Source of the DNA: Notospermus geniculatus
Lineage: Eukaryota; Nemertea; Pilidiophora; Heteronemertea; Lineidae
Assembly (NCBI GenBank): GCA_002633025.1
Contig: NMRB01001654.1
Location: forward strand, 24,082-88,081
Reading direction: 5' to 3'
DNA: 64,000 bases
Shown here: piece after piece, positions 37,855-49,325 of the stretch
Layout of the letters: every line of letters begins with the position of its first letter
Numbering within the stretch: the stretch's first letter is position 1
The notes under the pieces: generated by a model
The model's input: only the letters and a program-made list of their open reading frames with translations
Told to the model about the DNA's origin: nothing
Databases searched by the model: none
Position numbers and translations under genes: made by a program

Positions 37855-37885
37855 GTGGTGCGGTGCCAGCTCAACCTTTCCATCC

Positions 37886-38837
37886 TTACATTTTGCGGCG
37901 TACCGTGCCAGTGGCTGAATGCCTCAGTCTTCTTCCACCATATTTTCATCATTTTGCACTCCCACTCATAATGTCGAGGTAAAATGATAATTGCCCTATA
38001 ATAGTTTCCCTTCGGGAGTTACCATTCTTTAACACGAACGACTAAATGCCGATGTCATATTGACATTTTTCCATATGAATACAAATCATTTTGGTCTTTA
38101 TGTTATTTGAAATCGCGGCATTTTGCTGAAATGTACGGTTCTCTTTTGTTGCCGACGGCATATGCAACCTTTTAGCTTCTTATTTTCCTTTGAACGAAGT
38201 TGTCAAAACCGTTAAGAACATGTATGAACGTCTGAGATTCTGGATGCCCTTTTTATAACTAGATAAATACATGTAATCCTGACTGAGAAATCTGTTATTT
38301 TTTTTATAGAAGTGAGACATGTGGAGCAATACCCCAGCTTTAAACCTGCTCAAGCGACCGCGCTTAATGTCATTGAGCCGTAGGCCTATTTTTAAAGGGA
38401 ACAACGTACTCAACTCGATTCGAATGCGTACAGTCGAACAGCAGGTACGGTTCTGCCATTTGTACTTTCTCAACCACGGAGGGTACATCTTACCCCCTCA
38501 CCATCGTACCACTCAGACTTCAACTTCTAAAGGTTGGCCATCCTGACAGGATTCATTCTATTGTTAAGTATTTCTAAGAGTACTGGGATTAGCACTTATT
38601 GGGAGGTGTACCAGAATAACGAACCACCGGAATGACGATTTCGTTGTGTTTGTCCTACAACCGTGCTTTTGTCCTGTCTCACGTCGACAATGTGGACATT
38701 CAGTGAAGCTGGTGAAATAAGAAGCCGGGTGGTACTATTGAAACTGCATGTAGACGGTAAAGCTGCCCATCTCCCCTCTGAATAAGAGTCACTGCCGGTG
38801 GATTCTTACTCGGCTAGTTTTTCACTAAAGTAGCTAA
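37886..38837. other. No recognised feature
   Basis: Unique sequence to the right of the duplication. No gene or repeat supported. Confidence 0.45.
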
Positions 38838-39169
38838 GGTTACACCTGTTGAAAATACCCCGTGTTTTTCCAGACGCGTGTCAAACCCGTGTGTACGAAA
38901 ATCCCGGCGAGTGGTCACACTACTACATTGTAGTTAAGTAGCACGGCGACAGGGGCGCTGCAAGCACTGACTCTTCGGTCATTTCTGTATTGGCACACAT
39001 TGTTGGAGGCGCGAAAACGACGTCACTTAATGGCTGCGCCATCTGTAGCCGTGCGAAGAACTAACGTAAACACGGGGATTTCGAAAAGCACGGCGAGCTC
39101 GCCGTGTCTCAAAAACCCGTGTTTTTCAATGTGACCGCAAAAAAACCGGGGATTTCATGTAGTGTAACC
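38838..39169. mobile_element. MITE-like element of about 330 bp
   Basis: The left end GGTTACACCTGTTGAAAATA with CCCCGTGTTTTT pairs with the right end, read on the minus strand as GGTTACACTACATGAAATCC and CCCGGTTTTTTTGC. Internal CGGCGAGCTCGCCG at 39092-39105 is a perfect palindrome, and a second set of CACGGG/CCCGTG words lies between. The element is non-coding. Confidence 0.65.
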
Positions 39170-39838
39170 ACGGCTTATATGTCCTTGGTAACCAGTGAAA
39201 GTGGACGCGTCCGGTGTTTCTGGTAACGACTCCAAGTCAACTCGGTCGAAAAATTGACCTGTGGAAGTGTCTAATGGCTAAAAATCGCCCCCGGTGAGAG
39301 TTCTCTATCCTGGTGTCTCCCAGGCATGTCAGTCAATGTCTCCCCATGGGTTCGTTCTCCTTCACTGAGCATCCAGCTAGCATTAATTGACAAGCGATAG
39401 AACACCAATGAAAAATTAATGGCAAGGAATGAGGATTAGCATTCGCCTGGAATACCGATTAGTCTTGTCAATCCCTCGCTTCATTCTCGGAGTGTCGGTG
39501 TCTTCAAATGGAGAAAAATGCTTGAATAGACATTACTTTAGAAAGAAACGAGAAAAGTGGCGTATTACTGGGACGAGGTTTTTGCAACCTCTGTCAGCAT
39601 CCACTGATGAAAAAGTGGTGCAATATTTGCAGTCGAAAAGCGTCCAGTGAGGTCCCCCGTGTCCATCAATGATCTGCCCGCTGACTGGCGTCTGGTCAGA
39701 GGCATATCAAGCAGTGCTGCCACGAGAAAGCTGAACACAAATCTGAGGTGATATACCGCATGTGACGGTGCCCTCTCTAGCCACACCTTCAAGGCAGACG
39801 GTAACGCAGCCCGTACGAACGGGGAGAGAAGTCTCCAG
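39170..39838. other. No recognised feature
   Basis: No gene or repeat supported. Confidence 0.45.
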
Positions 39839-39906
39839 GCCCGTTTCAACTGCACTGTTCTCCGCCGCCCGGCGCTTTGCGTGAGTGGTGCGGTTTTCAA
39901 GGCAAG
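39839..39906. mobile_element. Fragment related to the element at 50153-50296
   Basis: CCCGTTTCAAC, TTCTCCGCCGC and AGTGGTGCGGTTTTCA occur in the same order and spacing at 50154-50218. Only one arm is clear here. Sequence to 40130 is rich in GACGTC and CACGTG words and may include more of a decayed element. Confidence 0.45.
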
Positions 39907-41219
39907 AGACCATGTTTTCAGAGAATAGACGAGGTCCTTGACTGCCGTCACAGCGACCACGTGACCTCAAAGAATCGGCCATGTTGGCCGTCAAATTACC
40001 GGCGACGACGTCAAAACAATCACGTCGTGACATTTTGACGTCACTATCTGTGTGTTGACGCTGTGTTAATGCCGTGACGTCGCTTGATATTTGACGGCAA
40101 ATATGGCGGCATCGTGTCGTCATGGAAATGTAACGTCACCTGAAGAATCTCTATTGTGCATAAATTAGTCGTACAGTCCGATTGGGTTACACGGCGGTGA
40201 TTTTTGATTGACAGATTTTAATAAAGTGAATACAAAACCGAGTTACATTCCGCTTTGATTGGTTTGATTATCAAATGACACAAGTTTATTCAACTAGAGT
40301 CGAAACGATATGGTAGAGTTGAAGTAATTACAACTGCTAATGAAAGATTTTGAAGAAAAGAGGTTTGGCATCAGTGTCAGCAAGAGTAAAGACAGAGTGT
40401 CATTAAGGTGCGGATTGTGAAATTAAATCGGTCGACACCTGATGTCGATATGAAAATGTTCGTCGCAGGCGAAATGAGAAATTGACGTGATTTGAACAAC
40501 TGTATGACTCAAAGTGGACGAAGAAATCAGTATTTGCTAATCTGACATAGAAATTGGGCCGTTTTAACATCCGATTCGTAGGCGCAGATTTGAAGTGATT
40601 GATGATTATCGTCCCATTCTGAGTCATCTTCACCCACATACATAGCATCGCATCTTAGGTGTCTCTGGTAATTGCTTTCGAAGGCAATAAACGCCATTCT
40701 AATATCAGTAAACTTTCACCATATATTGACTAGATAACCTGTCGCGTGGGACTTTGCGCCTTTTAATCTACAGGACAATCTTTTACTAATAAAAAAAGCT
40801 TGGATGCTATTAAGAATCACCTGCAGCAAGACTGGTAGGTAATTCCAGGTGAGTATGCATGGCACAGCAGTCTGAAGATGGACTGAGAGTCGAGATGAGT
40901 ACATCTTCTGGGATCGCACGCGTTGTAACGATAGACGTTCAATCCCCGCTGATCTTATGTCCTTGGAATGGGCAATGGGGTATCTATGGATCTCCTCATG
41001 ATCGTTAATCATGCCTTTTCCTCATGCATGCCCAGCATCGAAAAATGTTGAACATGCCATCTTATATTGTGAAGTAGCGACGTTATCCTCGGATAACTAG
41101 TATCTGAAAGGCCTTTGTCCATTTGACGATACCTTGGTGAAGCTAAATGTCGAAGTGTCTGCAAAAGAACCATCAGAAAATGTCGACGTTTGTGAAGCGT
41201 TGCTGCAAAATACTGACTC
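39907..41219. other. No recognised gene
   Basis: The 138-codon minus-strand frame ending near 39707 overlaps repeat-like CG-rich sequence and matches no family known to me. The rest shows nothing that I can support. Confidence 0.4.
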
Positions 41220-41274
41220 TTGAATACTCTTGCCTTGGAGGAAAAAACCTGTCAGGAACCTCTCAGGTTTTATT

Positions 41275-41590
41275 CCTCCGAGCTCTTGCTAAGCAGTGAC
41301 AGATTTTCGACCTTTGCATCTTGCCCTGACAAGCGTTCCAAGCACTTCTACCTTCCATCAAGAAGGGAGAGTTGTCGAAGGCAAAGTAACCGTTGGCCTT
41401 GATATATCGACATTGCTGCTAAGTACTGTTGATTAGACTTACTAGTATTGCTAAGCAAGTGACACATTTCTACTTTTGCATCTTGCCCAGACAAGCGTCC
41501 CAAGCACTCTACCTTCGATCAAGAAGGGAGCGTCGTCGTCGAAGGTGTGAAGTGACCGTAGGCCCTGTTATATCTGAAGATGGACATTGT
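41275..41590 (+). repeat. Diverged tandem duplication, period about 162 bp
   Basis: GCATCTTGCCCTGACAAGCG at 41316 recurs as GCATCTTGCCCAGACAAGCG at 41478. Flanking words (TTGCTAAGCA, CCAAGCAC, TCAAGAAGGGAG, TCGAAGG, CCGT.GGCC) recur in the same order. Small indels show that the duplication is old. Confidence 0.75.
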
Positions 41591-41967
41591 CGGCGTGCAT
41601 TAGGACCTCAAGAAGGACAGATGTCTGCGGTGTAGCCTTCGTCATCTGTCATCTCTCATCTGTCGGGTTGCACAACATTTCCATGTGACAACATGGTCAG
41701 ATCTCTTAATTACGTACGTACTATTGTTGAAACAAACTCGGCAATAGATTATTCCAAACCTACAATAAACCCCCAAAGCAGGTGTCGATAGACAATTGTA
41801 AGACCTGCTCCGAGGCGATTTCGTGTCGGAAGATAATTGGTTCACACCCCAGCAGGTTGACATTGATTGTGTCGCACCGTCAACTATGTTTGTAGTTATA
41901 TCGGATTGAAACCCATCTGCAATGTCTCCTTCTGTGGTAGGAGAAGAGTCCAACCATAAAGAGACCG
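41591..41967. other. No recognised feature
   Basis: No gene or repeat supported. Confidence 0.45.
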
Positions 41968-42149
41968 AAGCGACTAACATATTTTCAGTTTTTACAATTT
42001 TTGCTGACTCGATTGCGACAAATGCCTCCTTGGAAGATCAGTGATGTGGTGGAAAACATCACTGATCCATCTCAAAGGTAAATATCGCAGGCGACGTAAT
42101 AGTCGCATCGGTAGTCGCCCCCATTTTAGTCGCTAGTGTGCGGAGCCCT
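41968..42149 (-). mobile_element. MITE, family D, truncated copy
   Basis: On the minus strand this starts AGGGCTCCGCACACTAGCGA, then ACTAAAATGG and GCGACTACCGATGCGACTA, matching 26939-27181. It includes the central hairpin GATCAGTGATG/CATCACTGATC at 42037-42067 and the ATTTGTCGCAA word. The far terminal arm is missing, so the copy is incomplete. TTA follows the intact end. Confidence 0.75.
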
Positions 42150-42715
42150 TTAGAGAAATTCTGAGGTCGCTCGGGATGAGTTTGGGGTCTTGATGCACGC
42201 TCCAAAGATAGCCGAGTCGCCCTCCCCCAAAGGAGACACCGCCCTGACTGACTGGTGATCTATCAAGGAAATCCCAGCTACCCTCCGCTCCGCATCGAGA
42301 GTCAGCAGCCAGTGCTCTCGTTCTGAAGGTCTCTTGATCGAATCATCGTCACGGCCTTCAACAGTTTCTCCCTTTGAAGAGGTTGGCCTCACGGTATGAA
42401 GCATGTTGAAGAGTGTAATAAGCTAAACGTACTCTAGCCTGTTGGTGTACTCCGTGAAGTACCTGGACAAAAGTACCAATCCCATACCGCATACCCTCAG
42501 GACAAAGAGGCTGCAAAACAGCAATACATGAAGTCTTACATGTATGCTGACGGTGGTCTTGTGATAACAAGTGTTTGTGATGAACATGTAACAAGCCCGA
42601 CATGTGTGTCAAGACCGCTTCACTTGCAGACTGCACCGTCATATCAAACCATTAATGGTGAATATTCTGGTAAGAACAGCGGTGATTGAGTGATGAACGC
42701 ATCTTTAACGGGTAA

Positions 42716-43330
42716 CAGGACATGACACATCGCCGACAGAAGTTTGTGGAGCTGTTACGGCGGGAGTACCTGAGGAGAAAGTCCAGGAATGGAAGTCTTC
42801 AATACGAAGCCCAGTCAACGGCTGTGGTAAGGGTTAAAAATACAGCCAGGCGAAACGATGTCAAAGCCACCCCCGATTTCCGAAGCCAGGCATAATGTGG
42901 TTGAAGCAAGACTGTGGTTTCGGGAATGCCGTGCCGTGTCGTACTGAGATACATGTAACCTCGTACAAGAATCCCGTGGCTGCCACCTCGCAACATTATG
43001 ACATGTAATGTACGATAAAATCAAATCAACCCACTCACGGTACCCGTACGTGCGACGTCAATATCACACGTTAGCACAAAGAGATGTTAAAAACTCACAT
43101 GGCTGCCAAACAGAGAGCAAGACCTCGGCAGTTGATGATAGAGGCTCACAAAAAGTCCAGTGGTGAAGTGAAAGGAGAGAACAAAGGCTTGGTGGGGTCG
43201 ACTTGGTGCGAAAAGGAGGCCGTCTTCCTGTAACTGGGATAGAAAAAGAGGCATCGATCTGCTGCCTGTTGGTACGGCCTTCTGAGGAGGTACAGGATCT
43301 AATATGTAACCTGCCGTGGGAGAAATGACA
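42716..43330 (+). other. Coding-like but unassigned short frames
   Basis: Frame 1 (42716-42826) starts after AG at 42717-42718, has an ATG at 42722 and ends in phase at GTAAGG, a good donor sequence. Frame 2 runs from ATG 43084 to a stop near 43230 and is lysine- and arginine-rich. Frame 3, in another phase, is open from about 43165 to 43330. The upstream acceptor of frame 1 lacks a clear pyrimidine tract. Any of these could be an exon or a decayed transposon frame; I do not recognise the products, and open stretches of 40-55 codons also arise by chance. Confidence 0.15.
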
Positions 43331-43790
43331 TATTGTGATGATGGCTCATAGTATTAAGTACCGAGATCGTGCAGGTGCTAAGAAATGAAAAGAAGTGTTA
43401 CTACCAACATTACTGGTGTTACAACGCTACCGCTGATGTTCGTTCAGATCACGCGAGCTCGATATATGCTTCCGCCAACAGGTGGATGGTTCACAAACAG
43501 ATAAAGTATCGAGAATACCATTGCGTGAGCTGTTTATCGTTGATATTGGAAATATATTCAACAACTTGTTGAGCTGGTTGACGATCTTTCTTCATGCCGG
43601 GAGGAAGGGGAGTGATGGCGTGCGACACGTGGGTCGTCATCTTTTGAACCATCAGTGGTACAGACATGTATCGCTGCGCCTTCGGAAGGCGAAGTAACGG
43701 CAGGCCTTGATTTCAAGATGATGTGTCGCGGGTCGATGTCGGCCGGCGGACGTTGGTAGAATAGGCCTACTCAAGTCGCTGGAGTGGCCA

Positions 43791-43815
43791 CTCTCTCTCT
43801 CTCTCTCTCTCTCTC
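43791..43815 (+). repeat. (CT)n microsatellite
   Basis: About 12 uninterrupted CT dinucleotides. Confidence 0.97.
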
Positions 43816-44805
43816 CCTTGTCGAACTTCCTCATGCCCTTTGTGATGTCTTTGTCGCAAGTGGCGATCATGCTGTCGGCTTCTGCAGTAAACATTTCTTT
43901 TCCTGTATTTCAAGCAAAAATAATCGACTTGATATATCTAATAAGACTTTATCAGATCACAACACCACAGGTCTACGACGCTTGAAAGACGCCGAGTCTC
44001 CTGATTGTTTTCCTCCCCTTAAACGTCGTTTCTTCCTGAAGCTATAACTTGATAACCAATAGATTCATAGAAAATAATTCAATTTAATCCCTAACCTAAT
44101 GTATATTAGAGTAATACCTATCCTCATGGGAGGCTTTGGCTTTTGAGCGCTAGTTTAACGAGCATAATGGAGTTGAATCGCAAGAGTGGAAGCTTGGCAT
44201 TGAGATCATTACCAGACTTCAAAGTCACTCAGATATTGTCAATGAATGAGACGAAGAGGAGTCGTCTGTCCGTTTCTTGGCTCCATTAATTACGATCATG
44301 GACGATTCTCGCCCATCTGAAACGTGTGGATGGAAACTCTTTGTGAAAACGGTAAAAGAGGAAGCGTGACGTCATCAAACTCTGTGCGCATATGCGACGT
44401 CATCAAAACAGTATAACTAATGTGCGCATATATGACGACATCAAACCACTATAACAGTGCGACTCTGCATGGCAGAGGTGAAAAAGCAAGTATATCGTCC
44501 CGTACTCAAAACAAATGGCAAACATAAAAAGATGAAACATGGCCTTTTTTCTGAGCTGCTTTCTCTCCAGAAACAACACCATTTTTCTTGGCCTTAACAG
44601 CAACTGAGGAGATCAAAGTCTCTGTTACCAGCGGATGTGACTATTACCTGTTTATCGGTCTCATCATAATACTCGCTTCCATCATGGATGTTTTCTTTCT
44701 TCAAGTCTTTGATCTCCAGATACAAATATCATCCTGTGGTGCTTCATGTCGCCTGCCATCAACACTACCAGGCATACAGCTTGTGTAACGTAAGACAAGC
44801 ACGAC
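43816..44805. other. No recognised feature
   Basis: No gene supported. GCATATGCGACGTCATCAAA and a variant (TGACGACATCAAAC) lie near 44390 and 44433, a short local repetition. Confidence 0.45.
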
Positions 44806-44961
44806 GTTTTATCCCGACAGGGCGGTTGTACCGAAGACGTCAAAAATAGAGCAAAGCAACGCAATGTCGTCACGTCACGACGTCCTTGACGCAGTGCAAC
44901 GCAGAAAAAGGTACAACCGCTCACAGCGCCTCCTAGTAGCGGTATTCTGCAGATTCCTCAT
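44806..44961 (-). mobile_element. MITE, family A, internally deleted
   Basis: Has TTTTATCCCGACAGGGCGG, but the GCGCTGTGAGC part of the left arm is missing so that GGCGG joins TTGTACCGAAGACG directly. The right end GCGCCTCCTAGTAGCGGTAT to GATTCCTCAT is intact. It shows how copies lose one arm. Confidence 0.8.
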
Positions 44962-45239
44962 TTAGCCTTTAGGAAGTTACATCCGAGAAAAAGGTGTTCT
45001 CATCATGGTTTATCATGTTTATCCAGAGTCCATCGCTCCCTTCTTCATGCCCCGGGATGCTGTGGATGCAGCTGATCATGACCGCAAACCCTCTGATTTG
45101 TCAGGCAGATCGGCGGTCGTCATCGTCCATGTGTATCGTACTTGCCGCGGGAAATCCCCCGTGCTGTGAAGGCGCTGGCAAAGTCGGCCTTGTGGCGAAC
45201 TTCTTTTGAAGGGTTTGCCGTATGGAGAATGGTAAAGCC
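44962..45239. other. No recognised feature
   Basis: No gene or repeat supported. Confidence 0.45.
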
Positions 45240-45362
45240 TGGCGCAGATCGACCTTGCGACTGGATGCAACTACCTGCAATGCCGTTGCCGGCAATGGTT
45301 GCGACTGGCTGAAAACAGTTGCAACTGATCAGTTGCACAAACAGGTCGATCTGAGCGGACCG
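45240..45362. mobile_element. Small palindromic element ending at a single n
   Basis: GGCGCAGATCGACCT at the left and AGGTCGATCTGAGCG at the right are inverted, with repeated TTGCAAC/GTTGCAA words between. The n at 45365 follows immediately, so the right edge may be affected by assembly. Confidence 0.5.
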
Positions 45363-45409
45363 GCNCCATCAAATTTGTGGACCCACGCCGAAAACATCCC
45401 GAAACAGGC

Positions 45410-45716
45410 ACGAATGTCCCGAATGTATTTATGAATCAAGTACGGATCTATCACGAATCGGCCACGAATATTCGTAAGTGAGCCGTACCTTATTCGTACA
45501 ATTCTTACATGATTCTTTGAATTTGTATTTCGTAGTTGAATTTGTGTCGTGGAATTCGTGAACGCTCCCACGAAAGTTTTTGACAAACAAAAACTCACCC
45601 GAACAGTACGAATGTTCAGGAATCAACTAAGAATCATTTAGGAACTGCAAGAAACGTTTGAGAATTATCTACGAAGCGGACAACTTTCAGATTCGGGGCG
45701 ATTCGGGACATTCGTA
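45410..45716. mobile_element. ATTCG-rich inverted-repeat element
   Basis: CACGAATGTCCCGAATGT near 45412 pairs with CGATTCGGGACATTCGTAG near 45698. Between them ACGAA, TTCGT and ATTCG words are strikingly frequent on both strands. At about 305 bp it is non-coding and abuts the LINE tail. The arms are short and imperfect. Confidence 0.55.
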
Positions 45717-45734
45717 GCGCCAGTGAAAGCCAGG

Positions 45735-45960
45735 CATAAGAGTGTAGACGATGGAACCCGGTTTCCGCATCAGCTACCCGCAATAGCAATTCTTCGCCGA
45801 GCCCTTCCCCACTTTGCACCAAGGTTGTGGAACCCCTGCAGCAGCTGGACAATTCAGAACACACCTCAAAACTCGTCTGTTTGAGAACTGCTTTGGATAA
45901 CCTTTTTTGGGAGCGCATGGAACATTTTCTTGGTAATGGATGCCTGCATTTTACAAACAT
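45735..45960 (+). mobile_element. LINE (CR1/L2-like) ORF2 3' end, decayed
   Basis: One frame at about 45816-45833 reads APRLWN. The next frame, 5 codons on, reads QFRTHLKTRLFENCFG and then stops at 45898-45900. This pairing of an LWN motif followed by FxxxLKTxLF just before the stop is the usual C-terminal signature of CR1/L2-type non-LTR retrotransposon ORF2 proteins. Spacing is shorter than usual and a frameshift separates the two halves, so it is a dead fragment. No reverse transcriptase or endonuclease domain is present upstream. Confidence 0.6.
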
Positions 45961-47403
45961 GACAAATGATATTTTTTAGTGCCATCATCTTCGCCGACCA
46001 CGTCGACATTTCTGACAAAATTGATTAAGCCTTTCGCTTCTGAGACGAAAGAAAACATTCTTCACGCACAGAAAATGACACATCTTCTCCCTTTCTTATT
46101 AACAATACTCTTGCTCGCTTTCATGTTTACCATTGTCTGGTCACTATTGAGTAAGATGGCGTTCCTTTCTCCATTGTGCCAGCTCTGATTTTTCCATTAG
46201 CGTAGTTCTCTGACCCTACAACAAGAAAAGTACACATCCAGAGAATATCAAACTTCAAACGGCCTCATTACAAAGTGCCCCTTACATTCTTTTTCATCCC
46301 TGCAAACATCTGAGTCATTTTTCATCATTCTGCAATGCATGTTGCTATTTCTTAGCTAACTATTATACTGGTGAGTTACTCAGAGATCCCGTGACCCTCC
46401 ACAGAACAGTTACTCCAATCTTATGAGACAGCTGACTGTGCTATATTTAAACCAGCACAATTACCAAGTAGTGACATTTTAGACAATTTTTCGTTTTCCG
46501 TTTTGCCCACCAAAACACGCCAGAAATAACTTTGACCATCGTTATTCATTTTTCCATGATTTTATAAAATCGGCAGATATGGGAAGTCGGAAATAATCAG
46601 CTACGTCGTTTGATGGTTTGATAGAAGAAAGCTACCACCATCCCTGTCGTAGTAACTGTCCTTCTGAGATCAGAGGTTCTTGGCGCTCATCATGCCCCCT
46701 GGTGATCGCCATATTGAATTCAAATATGGCCGCCAATATAGCGTATCGTGGTCTGATATCACGGTATGAGCATTCGTCTCACTCTAAGCATATCGCATGC
46801 AGTCGACGCCGATCTCCGTCAGACCATCAAGGGTTAATGGGTTATACACCCTCATCATTAAGTTAATCCTACATCACTCAACGACGTGCAATGGACGTGC
46901 TTGAGATGATAGTAACATCGTTAAAGCTGAACACAATGTTGCTAACGACCTGTCCGGCCGACTGGCCCACTCTGAGCAATCTTGAGATGAGGCCGGACAA
47001 TACCCCGGCCAAGCCCCGGCGAGTCATGCCCTCATCATCAGCACACTATTGGACTTGCTCCTCAATAGACCCTTGTTCACGTTCACCCACTCCGAGGAGA
47101 AAATATGAATTTACCAAGTCATCCAGGATGCGGATTGCGATGAAATGGCGACAAGGACGTCCATGTATTGTTTGACATGACTTGCAAAGTGACATTCTAT
47201 CTACCGGCCGCAGGTTGATTAAATCTCCCCCACATTATTACCACCTATGCTGAATCCATCTGCAGCGAAGGGGCTTTGTGTCCGGTGAAAAATGAGATGC
47301 TCAAAAAGATCGTTAATTCTGTTTCGGTGCACTTTTTTCGTAAGGGGACAGGAGGTGCTTGAGGTTGTCAACGTCCAACATGAGCTTGGTTTTTCCCTAC
47401 ACT
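45961..47403. other. No recognised gene
   Basis: No family recognised. On the minus strand from about 47160 to 46890 one frame is open for about 90 codons apart from one TAG near 47050. The plus strand is also open for 94 codons over the same stretch, so the signal may only reflect composition. Confidence 0.4.
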
Positions 47404-47615
47404 GGTTCCTAATCTCGCCGGTAGGGCTAAATTCTAAATCGGTAGCGCCTGTCGTCAATTATCACGTGACCGGCCGAAAGCAGCCAAATGAAAACCGCGT
47501 TGATTGGTCGCTCTCTTTCTACAGAAGAGCAAGCAATGGTTTTTCAACCAATCAAGGCCTTTTCGTCGGCTGCGTTTCGGTCGATCACGTGATGGGCGAC
47601 AGGCGCTGTGGGTCT
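47404..47615. mobile_element. MITE, family B, diverged copy
   Basis: The left end GGTTCCTAATCTCGCCGGTA and interior AATGGTTTTTCAACCAATCA match the copy at 8947-9115, and GATCACGTGAT recurs in the right half. The right terminal arm is poorly preserved (GGGTCTCACATTTCCC), so the end is approximate. Confidence 0.6.
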
Positions 47616-49068
47616 CACATTTCCCGCGTCCTTCATCAAGCGCCAGGAGGCACTGCAGTGGAAATGAACCTCCGCGGGTTAATCCTGGTGCGTGACTGAA
47701 AAGGATTTCTGATAATTTCAATAATTTGATCAAAGAAAGTAGATAATACGTCCGTGGCCAAGCACTGAGTTTATTGGTCTAACCCTTACTACATCCTCCC
47801 CATCTCAAGGGTATTAGCTATCGATTCTTGTACAAGATTAAAGATGTCCACATCTCGTTATTTCTATATATTGATATTTTCAGTTTTGATACGAGTAGGG
47901 ATTAGATGTATGAGACAGATGATAGACTCACATCCTGGTCGTGACGCTGGGCCCGTGGGGAGTTCTCACGGTATAAAGCGACGCCGTGATTTGAGCTAAA
48001 TCCTTCCCATAAGATCGTTCCAAATGGACTTTGAGACGATCTGTATTGCGGAGATCTACAGAGCTGAACTTCGCTTGCCCACTGTTGAATGCAGTTGGAC
48101 GGTGCTGTTTTGATTCCTTGCACCGGAAGTTCCGTCCATAAAAATTACCCCATTCTCAGATGGACGACGTTCTTCACATGCATGACATGTGTCCCACGGT
48201 CAGACCTGCCATGATTGGCTCTGTTCCTTATTGTTTCGACTCCTGAATTGAGCGGTTTGAGTATATTATGAGGATTTTGGCAAGATATACATATATTTGG
48301 TTTGGGGAACCAGACCTAGCTTTGGAGTGTGAAGGTTGTGTTTATATTGTGTCGCGTAGAGAGCAGTTGATGCGAATAGGCCTAAATAAAGGTGAAAAGA
48401 GATTCAGAATGGTCGTTCGTGGTTGCAGCCCTCACCAGCATTCGTCAGGAAGGCCGATCCTTGGTGTAGGCCCATAGACAAATCTGTTTCCCTGCAGAAT
48501 GACGGCAAACCTAACGAGGTATGCAACAGCCTCCGTGCCGTTGGGCTGTTCAAAGGTACACAACCTCCCCCGTATAAACTTTGTCACGTTTGTATTTCTG
48601 GCTTCAAAAGCCGTTGCAATCCCACGTGTCTTCCCATTCCCCGCAGTCAAACCACACGGAGTTCCTTGGCGCGGTTATCAAGGTGGCCTTGTGGTAGAGA
48701 TACTGTCTGTGTCGTTGATTTGTCTCAAGATCCTTAAAGGACAAGCGCCACCAACGGCAATTATGGTGTAATATCAAGAACAAGATCATAAATGTTCATA
48801 ATAGTAGTACATGTAGTTACGGAGGACATAAGGATGGTACTTGATCGATAGGTGTGGCACTGTGAGTGTGAGACACCGGAAATCCTGCTGCAACAAGGAA
48901 TGACTTTGTGAGCAAAGCGAGGGTAACTTTTAACCACAGCAGTCTGTGGTTCATGTCATCTTCAGTATGTCTGGCTCGTGATTGGTATCTACAAGATAAT
49001 GAATATAAACTGAATGGACAAGAGACGATTGATGTCACCGAAGGCCTCCGCCGTCCAAGAGAGTTAAA
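47616..49068. other. No recognised feature
   Basis: No gene or repeat supported. Confidence 0.45.
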
Positions 49069-49217
49069 GCCAGGCGCACATTGACGGCAAATTTCAATGC
49101 AGTAGGGGTGTTTTTAAAGTCGACTGACCAAACGCTGTCGACTGGTCGTTCAGCCGGGTCAGTCGACTTAAAAAACACCCCTACCGCATTGAGTTTTGCC
49201 GTCAATGTGTGCCTGGC
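49069..49217. mobile_element. Highly palindromic MITE
   Basis: GCCAGGCGCACATTGACGGC at the left pairs with GCCGTCAATGTGTGCCTGGC at the right. Pairing continues through GTAGGGGTGTTTTTAAAGTC and GTCGACTGACC against its complement, so almost the whole 149 bp can fold into one hairpin. Few mismatches suggest that it is fairly young. Confidence 0.85.
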
Positions 49218-49239
49218 CGTACCCTTGGTGATGTCGAAG

Positions 49240-49325
49240 AATGAGTACCACCGGGAATCGAATCCGCGATGTCAGTGTTGACAGCTCCCGATGTTTACAC
49301 TGCACCATGCTGACAGCCCTTTTAG
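49240..49325 (-). mobile_element. tRNA-derived SINE head
   Basis: On the minus strand, A-box-like TGGTGCAGTGT at about 49308-49298 precedes B box GATTCGATTCC at about 49264-49254. CCGGTGGTACTCATTC follows. No functional acceptor stem is visible. It lies about 20 bp from the hairpin MITE at 49069. Confidence 0.5.

Noticed and set aside
39707-40123. 138-codon minus-strand frame rich in cysteine, serine and arginine
   Set aside because: It overlaps the repeat arm at 39839-39906 and shows no ordered cysteine spacing of a known domain.
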